Part shown: positions 14,866 to 24,429 of the stretch, in pieces
How the letters are laid out: each line of letters starts with the position of its first letter
Position numbering within the stretch: position 1 is the first letter of the stretch
DNA from: Fibrobacter sp.
GTDB taxonomy: Bacteria; Fibrobacterota; Fibrobacteria; Fibrobacterales; Fibrobacteraceae
Direction of reading: 5' to 3'
Assembly (NCBI GenBank): GCA_017965445.1
Contig: JAGCPZ010000009.1
Span: forward strand, 17,556-81,555
DNA length: 64,000 bases
Program-made: the position numbers and the translations under genes
Notes under the pieces: generated by a model
What the model was told of the DNA's origin: nothing
Databases searched by the model: none
Seen by the model: the letters and a program-made list of their open reading frames with translations, nothing else

Positions 14866-16707
14866 TTATTCACGTCCGATAATGCTATCGATGCACTTTG
14901 AAAATTCTCGAACATTATCCTTTTGATATTGCAGAGCATCTGATTTCGAATCATTTCTGGAAGATTGCAGATAAGCTGAGTTTTCTTCGCGGCATAATTC
15001 GGGTGGAACATCATTCTTCTTGCTATAATTGCCAACGCAAGCTATTCCATTAGACGAAAGAGTTACTGCCACGGTATCGCTATAACGAACAAAATCCACT
15101 TTCAAGTCAAATGTGCGACCTTCATGTGTAAACTTCATGCTCTTTTTCGTTTTTTCTTGAACCGTAATTCCATATTTTTCGGGACTAAAGTCAGACCTTG
15201 AATAAAAAACATCTTCGAACATAATGGAGTGTTTATCGTTCAAGAAACCGAATATATCTTCCACAAAATTCGTGTTCATATAATCATAGTTCGGCACATC
15301 ACCAACACGGTGTTCTAATTTACCTCCATCGAGCCTAAAAAACTTTTCGTAAGCATCATTGCCGCAGCCATAGACACTATCGACATAGAGGCACGGCGAA
15401 GTACGCCAAGTGCCATCCAACACACCAGAAGTTCCGCCAACCCATTGTACAGTAACAAGCTCTTTTGTTATTTCATCCTCATCAACGTACGAAAGCTGCA
15501 AAGTATCATTACGGAAGTTATAAGCAAAACGATCTACATCTTCAAAATAATAGTCCGGATCATAGTAAAGCTTTCCATCTTTTCTAAAGCAGCCCCCAAA
15601 GATTTCAAGTACAAATGTTACAGAATCCTTGGATTCATCAACAAAAGCTTTACCCACTTTATTCAAACGAGCTGATTCAAAAGCAGTTTGCACATCAAGA
15701 TTTCCAGACTTTTCATTTGAAGATGAATTCGTTCCGCGACGAACAAGGCTTTTCACGCAGCTTGCAAATTCATCACTATTGTCTTTACGGTAGCTCAAGC
15801 TCCCTCTGCCATTTTCATAAAGGTAATCTGCATTTTCTTCGCGGCAAATTTCAGAAGAAACATTATCACGTTCACTCAAATACGCCGTACAAGACAGCCC
15901 CTCAGAGGACAACGTTACAGAAGCTGAGTCAGATACTTGAACATAATCTACATTCAATTCATATTGGTGTTCTTTATAAACGAATTTCATATTTTTATTC
16001 GTTCTTTCTTGAACTGTAAATCCTAAACCTGAAAGATCATTATCCATACTCATCACTTGACCGCGCAAATCAAAATCTATACGATTTTCATGTCCAGTCA
16101 TAAATAACGCAAGATTTTCAACAAAGCTAGAATTCATATAATCATACGTTTTATTTTCAGAAACGCGGGTTTCTACATTTCCATTATTGAATTGGATAAA
16201 TAGATTTTCCATATCATTGGAACAACCATATTCATCACCAAATGAAGTACATGGCAAATACATCCATACACCATTCAAATCACCGGGATTACCTCCAATA
16301 AGATAAAAGTTTAAGTCGTATAGCGAGCCCTTTTCATGATTGATGAAACCATAGGACAAGACAAGCGTATCACCATGGAAATCATATGCATAAGTCCTTG
16401 AACTTGCAAAATAGAAATCGGAGTTATAGGCATAAACGCCATTATCATTTTTCAAGCATCCGCCAAAAGTTTCATAAACAATCGTTAAAGAATCCTGAGA
16501 TTCATCAACAACAACCTTGCCCAATTGCGATACGCGAGCAGAAGCAAAAGCGGTCTGCACATCAATGATTCCGCCATCATCATTCGATGATGTATTCGTG
16601 TCCTCGGTAAAGCCGGAACACCCTGCAAGTAGCGTAATACCGGAAAAAACCATTGCGCAAGCAAGGCACATGGCAATTAAATTTTGTATCATATTAATCT
16701 TTTTCAT
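14866..16707 (-). CDS. Lipoprotein of unknown function built of two homologous halves
   Basis: 613 residues. A signal peptide ends in lipobox LLAGC, so it is membrane-anchored, probably at the outer membrane. After a Thr/Ser/Asp linker, two copies of a module of about 270 residues follow. They share DVQTAF-SAR, VDES-DS, FGGC, YGC-ND, NY-YMN and a C-terminal Cys-containing segment (SSEGLSCTAYL versus SSNGIACVGNY), so an internal duplication is clear. I do not recognise the module. The ATG at 16707 has GGAG in front; a TTG at 16719 is less likely. The start lies inside the 3' end of the TIGR02147 gene (14-base overlap), which indicates coupled translation. Confidence 0.8.
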   Translation of the reverse strand: MKKINMIQNLIAMCLACAMVFSGITLLAGCSGFTEDTNTSSNDDGGIIDVQTAFASARVSQLGKVVVDESQDSLTIVYETFGGCLKNDNGVYAYNSDFYFASSRTYAYDFHGDTLVLSYGFINHEKGSLYDLNFYLIGGNPGDLNGVWMYLPCTSFGDEYGCSNDMENLFIQFNNGNVETRVSENKTYDYMNSSFVENLALFMTGHENRIDFDLRGQVMSMDNDLSGLGFTVQERTNKNMKFVYKEHQYELNVDYVQVSDSASVTLSSEGLSCTAYLSERDNVSSEICREENADYLYENGRGSLSYRKDNSDEFASCVKSLVRRGTNSSSNEKSGNLDVQTAFESARLNKVGKAFVDESKDSVTFVLEIFGGCFRKDGKLYYDPDYYFEDVDRFAYNFRNDTLQLSYVDEDEITKELVTVQWVGGTSGVLDGTWRTSPCLYVDSVYGCGNDAYEKFFRLDGGKLEHRVGDVPNYDYMNTNFVEDIFGFLNDKHSIMFEDVFYSRSDFSPEKYGITVQEKTKKSMKFTHEGRTFDLKVDFVRYSDTVAVTLSSNGIACVGNYSKKNDVPPELCREENSAYLQSSRNDSKSDALQYQKDNVREFSKCIDSIIGRE

Positions 16708-17530
16708 TTTTTTCTCCAACTTGTTTGCTCAATGGAAAGAGCTGTAAATTCAATCGATAAACTCGATTGTAGCTTTTCACGTTCGCTACAATCTCCGCAA
16801 CTTTTTTGCGGAAGGCATCAAGTTCTGCAGCAAGGCGCTCGTAGGCTTCACGGTCAAGCCCCATCGTCATTCCGGAGATGTGGCGGTAATCGCGCGAATA
16901 ACGTTCCAGAGAATCAGCCGCCAAATGCGCATACTGCTTTTGCATATTGACGACCGTCGCCGATACCACTTCGCGGGTACTCGAAACACCTTCGCTAGTT
17001 TGCACGTAATTTCCGCATTCATCTTTTTTCAAAAGCCCAAGCGATTCCTGCAAGTCCAAGGATTCGCGGGCTTCGGCGGCAGAAATGGCGGGCACAAGTG
17101 CATGCCCCATTTCAAGAGGCGTTGCACCCTTCATAATCGGGGCAAGTTCCCGGAGCGCAGGGTTTGCCCACGACGAGAAATACGCAAACGACTTCGCTTC
17201 CAAAAATTCCACACGGTTTTCGCTAGCAATTTTCATCATCTTCTCAAAAGCAGCTTGACGGATTTCAGAGCGTGCGGAATCGCAAAATTCAACCATCGCC
17301 CGAAAATATTCGGCCTGTACACCAGACAAGTTCATCGCCGGCAAGACCTTTTCAACAGCAACTTTTGAAAGTCGCGTTTTACCGTCGCAAACAAGCTTCA
17401 AAAACCCCGAAGACGAAAATCCCGCAAGTTTTGCAAATTCGCGCCACGTAAATGCGGAACACTTTTTACGGCTTTCGTAAAAGTCTCGTATGTACGAGCG
17501 GTAATCTCTATATTCAAAAACAGATTTCAT
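16694..17530 (-). CDS. TIGR02147 family protein (Fibrobacter paralogous family, regulator-like)
   Basis: 278 residues. The opening FEYRDYRSYIRDFYESRK and the following WREFAKLAGFSSSGFLKLVCDGKTRLS are diagnostic of this family, which is expanded in Fibrobacter. The second segment reads as a helix-turn-helix, so a DNA-binding regulator is plausible, though as far as I know no member has a proven role. The next gene, the duplicated-module lipoprotein, overlaps its 3' end by 14 bases; the regulator may control it. Its upstream region (17531-17749) is AT-rich. Confidence 0.85.
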   Translation of the reverse strand: MKSVFEYRDYRSYIRDFYESRKKCSAFTWREFAKLAGFSSSGFLKLVCDGKTRLSKVAVEKVLPAMNLSGVQAEYFRAMVEFCDSARSEIRQAAFEKMMKIASENRVEFLEAKSFAYFSSWANPALRELAPIMKGATPLEMGHALVPAISAAEARESLDLQESLGLLKKDECGNYVQTSEGVSSTREVVSATVVNMQKQYAHLAADSLERYSRDYRHISGMTMGLDREAYERLAAELDAFRKKVAEIVANVKSYNRVYRLNLQLFPLSKQVGEKNEKD

Positions 17531-17684
17531 AATTCTTAATCAGCTTTATCTGCTTTAAAAATAAAATTAATTCATGCAAAAATCAACACTAATGAAACAA
17601 AATTTGATATTTTCTTTAAATTTTAGCAATTTTATCAACAAATCAATTATTTTTACACCAGTATAAGAAACACAATGTTTCATA

Positions 17685-17718
17685 TAAAAAATTCTCGCCC
17701 AGCATCGACTGAGGCGAG
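17685..17718 (-). terminator. Terminator of the Dcu transporter gene
   Basis: On the minus strand, CTCGCC and GGCGAG form a stem with a 12-base loop, followed by AATTTTTTA. It starts about 32 bases after the transporter stop. Confidence 0.7.
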
Positions 17719-17749
17719 GAAAAAGTGACGTCATTCCGAATTTACGGCG

Positions 17750-19120
17750 CTAGTAGATCAGCTTTACAAGCAACGTTCCGACAATCGTCGAAACGATGAC
17801 GCTTACCAAGCCCGGCCGCATAAAGCTGTGGTTCAGCAAGTACTTTCCGATGACGGTCGTGCCCGAACGGTCGAAGTTCACGGTCGCAATGTCGGACGGA
17901 TAATTCGGGATGAAGAAGTAACCATAAACACTCGGGAGCACGCCCAACAGCACAGGGCCTTCGATATTGAGGCTGTACGCCAGCGGAAGCATCGCCACAA
18001 CCACCGCCCCCTGCGAATTGATAAGCACGCTCACCGCAAAAAACGCAAACGCGATTGCCCACGGGTAATGCTGCACAATATCCTTGAGCCCGCCCTGCAT
18101 CACGTCCATGTAATTTGCAAAGTAGGTATCGGCAAGCCACGCGATACCGTAAATGGCGACAACGGCGACCATACCGCTCTGCCACACGGCTCCCGCCACG
18201 GCCTTCTTGGGTTTCGCGTTGCAAAAAAGAATCATGAACGCCGCCGCCGAAATCATCACGATTTGGATGATAATGTTCATCGCCAGCGGTTTCATCTGCT
18301 CCACGCCATCGACAATCTTGCCCGTCGGAAACTGTGGACGAATATCGTGCCCTGTAATCTGGCAAATGGAAAACAGCACAATCACGCCAAGAGCCGCAAG
18401 AAAGATATACACCGCATGTTTTGCCTCTTTCGGGACTTTTTTGTCAAGCACGGAAGCCGTACTCCCGAACATGTATTCCTTCATCTGCGGGTCCTTGAGG
18501 CGCGCCTGGAAAGCCGGGTCCTTATCGAGATCGAGCCCTCGCCTGTACGAAACAGCCGCTGCCGCCATAAGTCCGCAAATGCACGCCGGAATCGTAATTG
18601 CGATAACCTGCAAATTGTTGATGTCAAATCCGTTCTTGTTCGAGATAATGACAAACGAAGCGACCGCCGCCGCAATCGGCGAACATGTAATGCCCACCTG
18701 CGAAGCGACCGAAGCTACGCCGCACGGGCGTTCCGGGCGTATTCCCTTCTTGAGGGAGATATCGCAAATAATCGGCATCAGTGTATAGACCACATGCCCT
18801 GTTCCCACGAGCACCGTCAAGAAGAACGTGCAAAGCGGAGCGAGGAACGTAATGTGGTCCGGATGCCGACGCAATAGGCGTTCTGCAACCTGGATAAGCC
18901 AATCCATACCGCCAGAGGCCTGCAAGATTCCCGCACAAGTCACGGCGGCAATGATGATGTAAATAACATCCGTAGGCGGGTTTCCCGGTTTCATGCCAAA
19001 GCCGAGCACCAGAATGGCAAGACCAATACCCGAAATAGCCCCAAGCGCAAGGCTCCCGTAACGCGAACCTACATAAAGCGCCAGAAGCACCACCAACAGC
19101 TGAATAATCATCAATGCCAT
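17750..19120 (-). CDS. dcuA: Anaerobic C4-dicarboxylate transporter, DcuA/DcuB family
   Basis: 456 residues, about ten to twelve membrane segments. The N-terminal LYVGSRYGSLALGAISGIGL, the GTGHVVYTLMPIICD segment and the long QVGITCSPIAAAVASFV stretch are typical of DcuA/DcuB. These carriers exchange fumarate, malate, aspartate and succinate across the inner membrane under anaerobic conditions. In a succinate-forming fermenter the likely task is succinate export, matching the frdCAB genes at 47386-50941. DcuA and DcuB cannot be separated by eye. It stands alone with its own terminator. Confidence 0.9.
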   Translation of the reverse strand: MALMIIQLLVVLLALYVGSRYGSLALGAISGIGLAILVLGFGMKPGNPPTDVIYIIIAAVTCAGILQASGGMDWLIQVAERLLRRHPDHITFLAPLCTFFLTVLVGTGHVVYTLMPIICDISLKKGIRPERPCGVASVASQVGITCSPIAAAVASFVIISNKNGFDINNLQVIAITIPACICGLMAAAAVSYRRGLDLDKDPAFQARLKDPQMKEYMFGSTASVLDKKVPKEAKHAVYIFLAALGVIVLFSICQITGHDIRPQFPTGKIVDGVEQMKPLAMNIIIQIVMISAAAFMILFCNAKPKKAVAGAVWQSGMVAVVAIYGIAWLADTYFANYMDVMQGGLKDIVQHYPWAIAFAFFAVSVLINSQGAVVVAMLPLAYSLNIEGPVLLGVLPSVYGYFFIPNYPSDIATVNFDRSGTTVIGKYLLNHSFMRPGLVSVIVSTIVGTLLVKLIY

Positions 19121-19258
19121 ATAATCTCCTTCGATGAAGTCTAAATAAAAATATCCTAAAAATTTTCTTTTTTCAAAAAAAAATCTGCTATTGATTCATA
19201 AAAACAAAAAAATGCCCATATTTTCATCCATTACACAGCAAAAAACAGATTAAAGGAG

Positions 19259-19280
19259 ATGCCCGCTCGAAAGCGGGCAT
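19259..19280. repeat. Palindromic repeat, family 'GATGCCC...GGGCATGAC'
   Basis: ATGCCCGCT and AGCGGGCAT are perfect 9-base arms with a 4-base loop, preceded by GGAG. The flank then carries GCTTCGGCACTTTGTGCCTCGC (19310-19331), another small inverted element. It lies in the gap between hisB and the Dcu gene. Confidence 0.8.
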
Positions 19281-19382
19281 GAGACTCAAGACTTAATAAG
19301 AGATTGCTTCGGCACTTTGTGCCTCGCAATGACGAGTTCGGCGATTTTCGCGTTTTTTTTCACAGCGATTATCGGCGATCTT

Positions 19383-19967
19383 TTACAGAACGCCCTTGCT
19401 GCTCGGAACGCCCTTCACGTTACGTGAAGGAGCCACAGCCATAGCCACGGCACGGGCAAACGCCTTGAAAATGGATTCCAGGCAATGATGGTTGTCGTTG
19501 CCATAGAACAATTCCACATGCAAGTTCATGCGGGCATTTTCGCAGAGGCTCTTGAAGAAATGTTCAAACATGCTGGCTTCGATTTCGCCGGCCGTCGCAC
19601 CCGGGAGTTTGACGTTCCAGACGAAGCCGATGCGGTTGCTAAAGTCGATGCACACGCGGGAAAGCGCCTCGTCCATAGGAACAAAGTAAAAGCCGTAACG
19701 TTCGATACCCTTCTTGTCGCCAAGGCATTCAACGAGCGCCTGGCCGAGCACAATCGCGATATCTTCCATGCTGTGGTGCATATCGACTTCGACATCGCCC
19801 TTGCAAGTCAAATCCAGGTGGAACCCACCGTGGACTTGGAACAAGTTCAGCATGTGATCCAAGAAACCCGAGCCCGAATTGATTTTACCCCTAGAGGCAT
19901 CGTCCAAATTCAGGAACAGTTCAATATCGGTTTCACTTGTCTTGCGAGAAATCTTAGAAGAACGCAT
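19383..19967 (-). CDS. hisB: Imidazoleglycerol-phosphate dehydratase
   Basis: 194 residues, the monofunctional form (no N-terminal histidinol phosphatase domain). Catalyses the sixth step of histidine synthesis. Metal-binding His clusters are visible in GFLDHMLNLFQVHGGFH, VDMHHSMEDIAI, ASMFEHFFKSL and NDNHHCLESIFKAFARA. Other his genes are not in the window. It is the last gene of a probable maf-rodZ-hisB transcript (12-base gap to rodZ). Confidence 0.96.
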   Translation of the reverse strand: MRSSKISRKTSETDIELFLNLDDASRGKINSGSGFLDHMLNLFQVHGGFHLDLTCKGDVEVDMHHSMEDIAIVLGQALVECLGDKKGIERYGFYFVPMDEALSRVCIDFSNRIGFVWNVKLPGATAGEIEASMFEHFFKSLCENARMNLHVELFYGNDNHHCLESIFKAFARAVAMAVAPSRNVKGVPSSKGVL

Positions 19968-19978
19968 TTCAAGCCTCC

Positions 19979-20926
19979 TTAACGAAGAACACGACCGTCA
20001 TACACACTGAACCGAGCCACACGGCCAAACTTCGGCTGCGGAATCGGAGTTTCAACTCCGTTCAAGAACATCTTGCCAATGGCGCGCGGTTCACCGATAA
20101 CAATGTACAACGTACCTGACGCCGTATAGACGAGCTTGTTATCGACAGTCGCGATATTCGCTTCCTTTACAAATTCGTCATCGTCTTCGTCGCGCTTGAT
20201 GCCGACCCAAGAACGCATCTCGCCAGAACCGACGAGTTCAATTTTCGTGCGGCCATTATCCGAGACCGGCCCAGTAGGAGCCTTGACGGTATCTTTCTTG
20301 GAATCAGAAGAGATAAATATCGTTGCCGAAGCCGGAAGATTTTCCGCTTTTTTCACGGCCTTATCGACATCGGCCTGCGTCACCGTCTCGTTCTTTTCAT
20401 CCTTGATGGAATCAACAGGAACGGCCTCAGCGCCATCCGGCATGTCCTGGACCAATTCCGAAGAATCTTCAGGCGCAACCACCGCCGGAGGATTGGCGTT
20501 TCCACCGGCAGACGCATTTTCCTTAGTCACAAAGTGGAACCCGACCACAAAAAGAATCGCAATTATCACGATAGCTATTGGCACAGCCTTGCTACGCGGT
20601 TTGGCTTCTTCTTCTGCAATAGGGGCGATATGCTGAATCGGCTCGGCATCGCGCAGTGCAAAATGGGAACCGATTTCATCGCTATAAATTTTCAGGACAG
20701 CCTTGGGATCCAGGCCCAACTTGACACTGATGGAATTCAAGTAGCTACGGACATACGCTTCCACGGGGAGAGATTTCCAATCACTCGCCTCGATAAAACG
20801 GAGCATCTTCAGCGAAATTTTCGTACGTTCCGCAAGATCTTCTATCGAAAGCCCTTGAGATTCACGAACGCGGACCAAAAAGTCGCCGAGTCGTTCGTTA
20901 GGATTTTTCTCATTTACCTGAACCAT
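19979..20926 (-). CDS. rodZ: RodZ-like membrane protein with N-terminal helix-turn-helix
   Basis: 315 residues. Residues 11-85 form an XRE-like helix-turn-helix (LGDFLVRVRESQGLSIEDLA, LKMLRFIEASDWKSLPVEAY). A single membrane segment at about 113-130 (VPIAIVIIAILFVVGFHF) and a Ser/Asp-rich linker follow. A C-terminal beta domain (WVGIKRDEDDDEFVKEANI, MFLNGVETP) matches the DUF4115 domain of RodZ. RodZ couples MreB to the wall elongation machinery and sets cell shape. The gene begins 3 bases after the maf stop. Confidence 0.85.
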   Translation of the reverse strand: MVQVNEKNPNERLGDFLVRVRESQGLSIEDLAERTKISLKMLRFIEASDWKSLPVEAYVRSYLNSISVKLGLDPKAVLKIYSDEIGSHFALRDAEPIQHIAPIAEEEAKPRSKAVPIAIVIIAILFVVGFHFVTKENASAGGNANPPAVVAPEDSSELVQDMPDGAEAVPVDSIKDEKNETVTQADVDKAVKKAENLPASATIFISSDSKKDTVKAPTGPVSDNGRTKIELVGSGEMRSWVGIKRDEDDDEFVKEANIATVDNKLVYTASGTLYIVIGEPRAIGKMFLNGVETPIPQPKFGRVARFSVYDGRVLR

Positions 20927-20929
20927 TTA

Positions 20930-21502
20930 TCACACCTTAACTTGTAATCCATCCAACATTTCCAGCGTACGTGCAACGGGCAATCCGACCACATTGTAGT
21001 AACATCCGTTGATGGACTTGATCAGGCGCGCACCATTCGTTTGAATGCCGTAGGCACCTGCCTTATCCATCGGGTCTTTAGAATTTACATAATCTTCAAG
21101 TTCCTGTAAGGAACAGTTTCTAAAAATGACCTCTGTTTTCTCCTCGGACGCACAAAGAATCTCCCCTGCACGCGCAATCGCGACACCGGTAATCACCCAA
21201 TGACTCCGATTGTTTAATTTATTGAGCATATCAAGGGCGTCCACCTCGGATTTCGGCTTACCAAGAGGCTTACCGTCCAAAAAGACGAGCGTATCAAAAC
21301 CGAGTACAAACGCGTCGCGCTCCTGGCGGGATACAGACAAAGCCTTGATGCAGGCGTTTTCACGGGGAAAGTCCAGCGGATTCGTACTCGTAGGCTTTTC
21401 GTCTTCGCCCGAGACGACCACGCGGAAGTTGACTCCCAACTGTTTCAAGATTTCGGAACGGCGCGGTGAACCGCTAGCAAGGATTATTTGGTCTTTAGTC
21501 AT
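20930..21502 (-). CDS. maf: Maf-like nucleoside triphosphate pyrophosphatase
   Basis: 190 residues. The N-terminal ILASGSPRRSEILKQLGVNF is the Maf signature; FVLGFDTLVFLDG and the KDPMDKAGAYGIQTNGARLI block complete the active site. Maf proteins hydrolyse non-canonical or ordinary NTPs and are tied to septum control. The AGAYGIQ block suggests the dTTP/UTP group, but substrate is uncertain. First gene of the maf-rodZ-hisB series. Confidence 0.94.
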   Translation of the reverse strand: MTKDQIILASGSPRRSEILKQLGVNFRVVVSGEDEKPTSTNPLDFPRENACIKALSVSRQERDAFVLGFDTLVFLDGKPLGKPKSEVDALDMLNKLNNRSHWVITGVAIARAGEILCASEEKTEVIFRNCSLQELEDYVNSKDPMDKAGAYGIQTNGARLIKSINGCYYNVVGLPVARTLEMLDGLQVKV

Positions 21503-21837
21503 TGGTTGTTTTTAGGTTATAGGTTTTAGGTCGTAGGGATTAGGTCGCTGCGCTTTGAGCTATGGGGTCGGCACGTTGAGCCTCTGAGGTCGCTTCGCTT
21601 GGGCTATGGGGTCGGAGCTGAAGCTCCTCTGGGCTCGCTCCGCTTTGGGCACGCTCGTAAATTCGCTCTGAGGTAGCCTTGCTTTGCAAGGCTTTGGGCA
21701 ATCGCCCATACCCCAGAGGGCCACAGGCCCGTGCTCATAGCTCATAGCCCAAAGGGAGCCGCAGGCGACCGCGCCCATTCCCCACAACCTCTCTCGTCTT
21801 TCGTCTCCAGGCTCGAAGAGCCGTTCTATCGTCTAAT
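21503..21837. repeat. Mosaic of short repeats between lptD and maf
   Basis: 335 bases without a gene. 21511-21545 is a 7-base-period array (TTTAGGT, TATAGGT, TTTAGGT, CGTAGGG, ATTAGGT). 21547-21780 alternates copies of GCTATGGGGTCGG with short hairpins such as GGAGCT-GA-AGCTCC (21614-21627) and GCCTTGCTTTGCAAGGC. 21790-21810 is the inverse GACGARA-type heptamer (TCTCTCG, TCTTTCG, TCTCCAG). Confidence 0.85.
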
Positions 21838-24366
21838 TTAATCATAATACTTCGTGTCGGTGCTGCCTGCGTTCAGCTTGATATCCGGCAAGTCGCGCAC
21901 ATACACAGAGAAACTCCAACCAGCGGCAGGGCCCGTCGGCGTCCAAGTGAAATCGAGTTGCCAGCAATGCAACACACGCTTGAACGTAAATTCATGCGAG
22001 ACAAACTTGCCCTCGTTATAATCGTAACGGGTGCTATAGGAAACATCCCAGTTGATTGTCGGCTGGAACGACGCAGAAATTCCTGTCGAGTGGGAGATGT
22101 TGTCTTTGAACAAATTCTTTGCCACGCGCGTACTGCTGAACGAATAACGGTAATCCAGGCTCAGGTTCCATTTCAGCATTTCGTATTTTTCCATCTGCGA
22201 CGGAAGCCCGCCATTAAACGAACCGCTCCAGTAAAAATGCTTTGAAAGTTCATAGCCCCAGTACGTGAGTTCCGGGAATTTTACTTTATTCGGAGTTGAT
22301 GTGTACTTATGATAAAAGCTGTGGCGGGTATTGATGGTAAACATGTAATCTTGTAAAATCTGGAATCCAAACGACGAGGAAATATCCGAGAAGTTGAGCG
22401 AGTCCGCAGCGAAGTTGTACGAGAAACTATGCCTTGTCGTGAGCAAACGGCGTGTACCGTACTGGTCTTCGGCCATTTTTGCTTTCTTTGTCGAATCACC
22501 CCGGGTCGTATCGACATGGCCGGCCACCTTGAGGTACTTGATGTCAAAGTCGTTACTCAGGCTAAAACCGATAGTCTGTTGTTTTTGCTGATACGGATAC
22601 TGCCCCAAGAACGGATGCGGGGCAAACGTCTTGACGGTATCGATTTCTGGCGCATACGTGTAAGAAACGCTCGGCGACAGCACATGGCGAATACCTGTGA
22701 AACGCCCGATTTCTGGGACCCAGATACCGTAGAGTTTTGTATCGGCGGTCAAGCTGTAGCTATGATTGTAAGCCACATCGCCATACGAGCCCTCCCCCGG
22801 ATTGAAGCTCATGTATCGTTTTCGTTTGTACAAGGAATCGTTCGGATTACGCCAAGACGTACCCGTCCAATATCCCGAGAACGTCGCCCGCGGCGTGATG
22901 TTGATGACATTGAAAAGTCTTCCCGAATAGTCGATGGAATAAGTTCCCGCATACCCTACATAATGCGCCGTTGTATCTTCATCCTGCAATTCGTCCCTAT
23001 CACGCCGCATGTGGTAATTAAATCTATTCGTAAAGCTGTAGTTGAACTTTTCGAGGAACGACTGGAACGAACCATCCTCTGCGGCAACTTCGCCTTCATC
23101 CAGTTCGAAGCTGAAAAGATTTCCGCTCATTCGGAACTGGATATCGGGCAAGTCGCGTTCAAGCATTCCGGTCGTCAAGTTGTGGCTCTGTGATACCTTG
23201 ACCGTCAAGCTCTTATTATTGCCGAACTTTCCGGAATACGCAAGAGACGCATTGGCCTGCTGGTTCAAAATCGTACTTGCTTCCAAGGAATTTTTCTTAC
23301 GGACATCCGTGCTACTGACAAATGAGCCCTGACCGCTCAACGTGTGCCTAGCATCGGGGGTCAAGTTCTGGTTGTGCAAGAACGAAATATCGTAGCCACT
23401 GCGGCTAAAGTCAAATTCCTGCAAATAGCTCGTGTACCGCAGGTAGCCATCTAGCAGATAGCGTTTTTTGTAGCGGATTTCGCCCGATAGCGTCGAACGT
23501 TCAAAACGGCCCTCTTCACCTTCGATAATGTCGCCCGAAATCGTCGCATCCCAGTAATCGTTCGCGGCGTAGTAGAATCCGATGTTGCGCAAATAGAAGC
23601 CCTGCTTCTGGTCACCACCGAACTTGGGAGTCAAAAGGCCCGACTTGCGACCGCTCTTGAGCGGAGCCACAATCATCGGAAGAACCGCCACCGGCACGTC
23701 GGCAATGTTGAGCACCACGGGCCTTGCTGTAATCGTCTCCTTGGGTTTCACCACCATGCGGCGCCCGTAAAAATAGAAGTGCTGGTGCGTCGTATCGTTA
23801 CACGTACTGAAATCGCCTCGAGCAATCTGGATTCGCGTATCCGGCAAACGGCGGACTTCCATGCCGTTCAGTTGCTGGTTGTCCTGGAACGTCGTCGCGT
23901 AATAGACCTCGCCTATTTTAGACTTGAGGTTGTACTTGAGGCGCATTCCCGACAACGACGGGTTCTTGGTCTCGCGAAGCACGGGGTTCCCAGACGCCGC
24001 CAGAATTTGGTTCTTCTGGTCCATCCAAATCGTGTCCGATTCTAGCGTCGCGGTACGGTACTTGAGTTGCGCCGACTTGTTCAAGTTGAACGTCGATGTT
24101 TCCACGTCATAGACCAAATCGACCGCTCGGTATTCAATCGTATCCACTCCGGTCGTATCGTTCATCCAATCCACTTCCGTCGTATCTTCTTCGACCTGGA
24201 CGCGCTCTTCGAGTTCAAAGCGGGTCATCTCCTCGCCATAGGAGCAAGGAGCAAAGACCGCAGTCAACAAAAACACAAAAACGGCCCACAGCAAACGATG
24301 GGTTTTGGATAAAATCACGGTTCCACAAGATAGAAAAATATGAAAACGAGAAAAAAATATTCTCAT
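21838..24366 (-). CDS. lptD: LptD-like outer-membrane LPS assembly protein
   Basis: 842 residues. A signal peptide with core LLWAVFVFLLTAVF ends near residue 43, preceded by an unusually long N-region, so a later start is possible. Residues about 75-230 form an OstA/LptA-like jelly roll (LNKSAQLKYRTATLESDTIW, RETKNPSLSGMRLKYNL). The remainder alternates polar and aromatic residues as expected for the 26-strand barrel, ending DTKYYD. LptD inserts LPS into the outer leaflet. The N-terminal part resembles the divergent LptD of Bacteroidota-type bacteria. The partner lptE is not seen. Confidence 0.83.
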   Translation of the reverse strand: MRIFFSRFHIFLSCGTVILSKTHRLLWAVFVFLLTAVFAPCSYGEEMTRFELEERVQVEEDTTEVDWMNDTTGVDTIEYRAVDLVYDVETSTFNLNKSAQLKYRTATLESDTIWMDQKNQILAASGNPVLRETKNPSLSGMRLKYNLKSKIGEVYYATTFQDNQQLNGMEVRRLPDTRIQIARGDFSTCNDTTHQHFYFYGRRMVVKPKETITARPVVLNIADVPVAVLPMIVAPLKSGRKSGLLTPKFGGDQKQGFYLRNIGFYYAANDYWDATISGDIIEGEEGRFERSTLSGEIRYKKRYLLDGYLRYTSYLQEFDFSRSGYDISFLHNQNLTPDARHTLSGQGSFVSSTDVRKKNSLEASTILNQQANASLAYSGKFGNNKSLTVKVSQSHNLTTGMLERDLPDIQFRMSGNLFSFELDEGEVAAEDGSFQSFLEKFNYSFTNRFNYHMRRDRDELQDEDTTAHYVGYAGTYSIDYSGRLFNVINITPRATFSGYWTGTSWRNPNDSLYKRKRYMSFNPGEGSYGDVAYNHSYSLTADTKLYGIWVPEIGRFTGIRHVLSPSVSYTYAPEIDTVKTFAPHPFLGQYPYQQKQQTIGFSLSNDFDIKYLKVAGHVDTTRGDSTKKAKMAEDQYGTRRLLTTRHSFSYNFAADSLNFSDISSSFGFQILQDYMFTINTRHSFYHKYTSTPNKVKFPELTYWGYELSKHFYWSGSFNGGLPSQMEKYEMLKWNLSLDYRYSFSSTRVAKNLFKDNISHSTGISASFQPTINWDVSYSTRYDYNEGKFVSHEFTFKRVLHCWQLDFTWTPTGPAAGWSFSVYVRDLPDIKLNAGSTDTKYYD

Positions 24367-24400
24367 AAAAAAGACGACCCCGACACAATGGCCGGGGCGA
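24367..24400 (-). terminator. Terminator of the PDZ gene, REP-like
   Basis: On the minus strand, a hairpin with arms GCCCCG and CGGGGT is followed by CGTCTTTTTT, about 30 bases after the stop. The stem resembles the CCCCGG...CCGGGG repeat family. Confidence 0.6.
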
Positions 24401-24429
24401 CATATTCAAAATAATTACAAATGGGGGAA

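Noticed and set aside
17742..18365. 207-codon frame on the minus strand
   Set aside because: Out-of-frame shadow of the Dcu transporter, which has clear membrane segments in its own frame.
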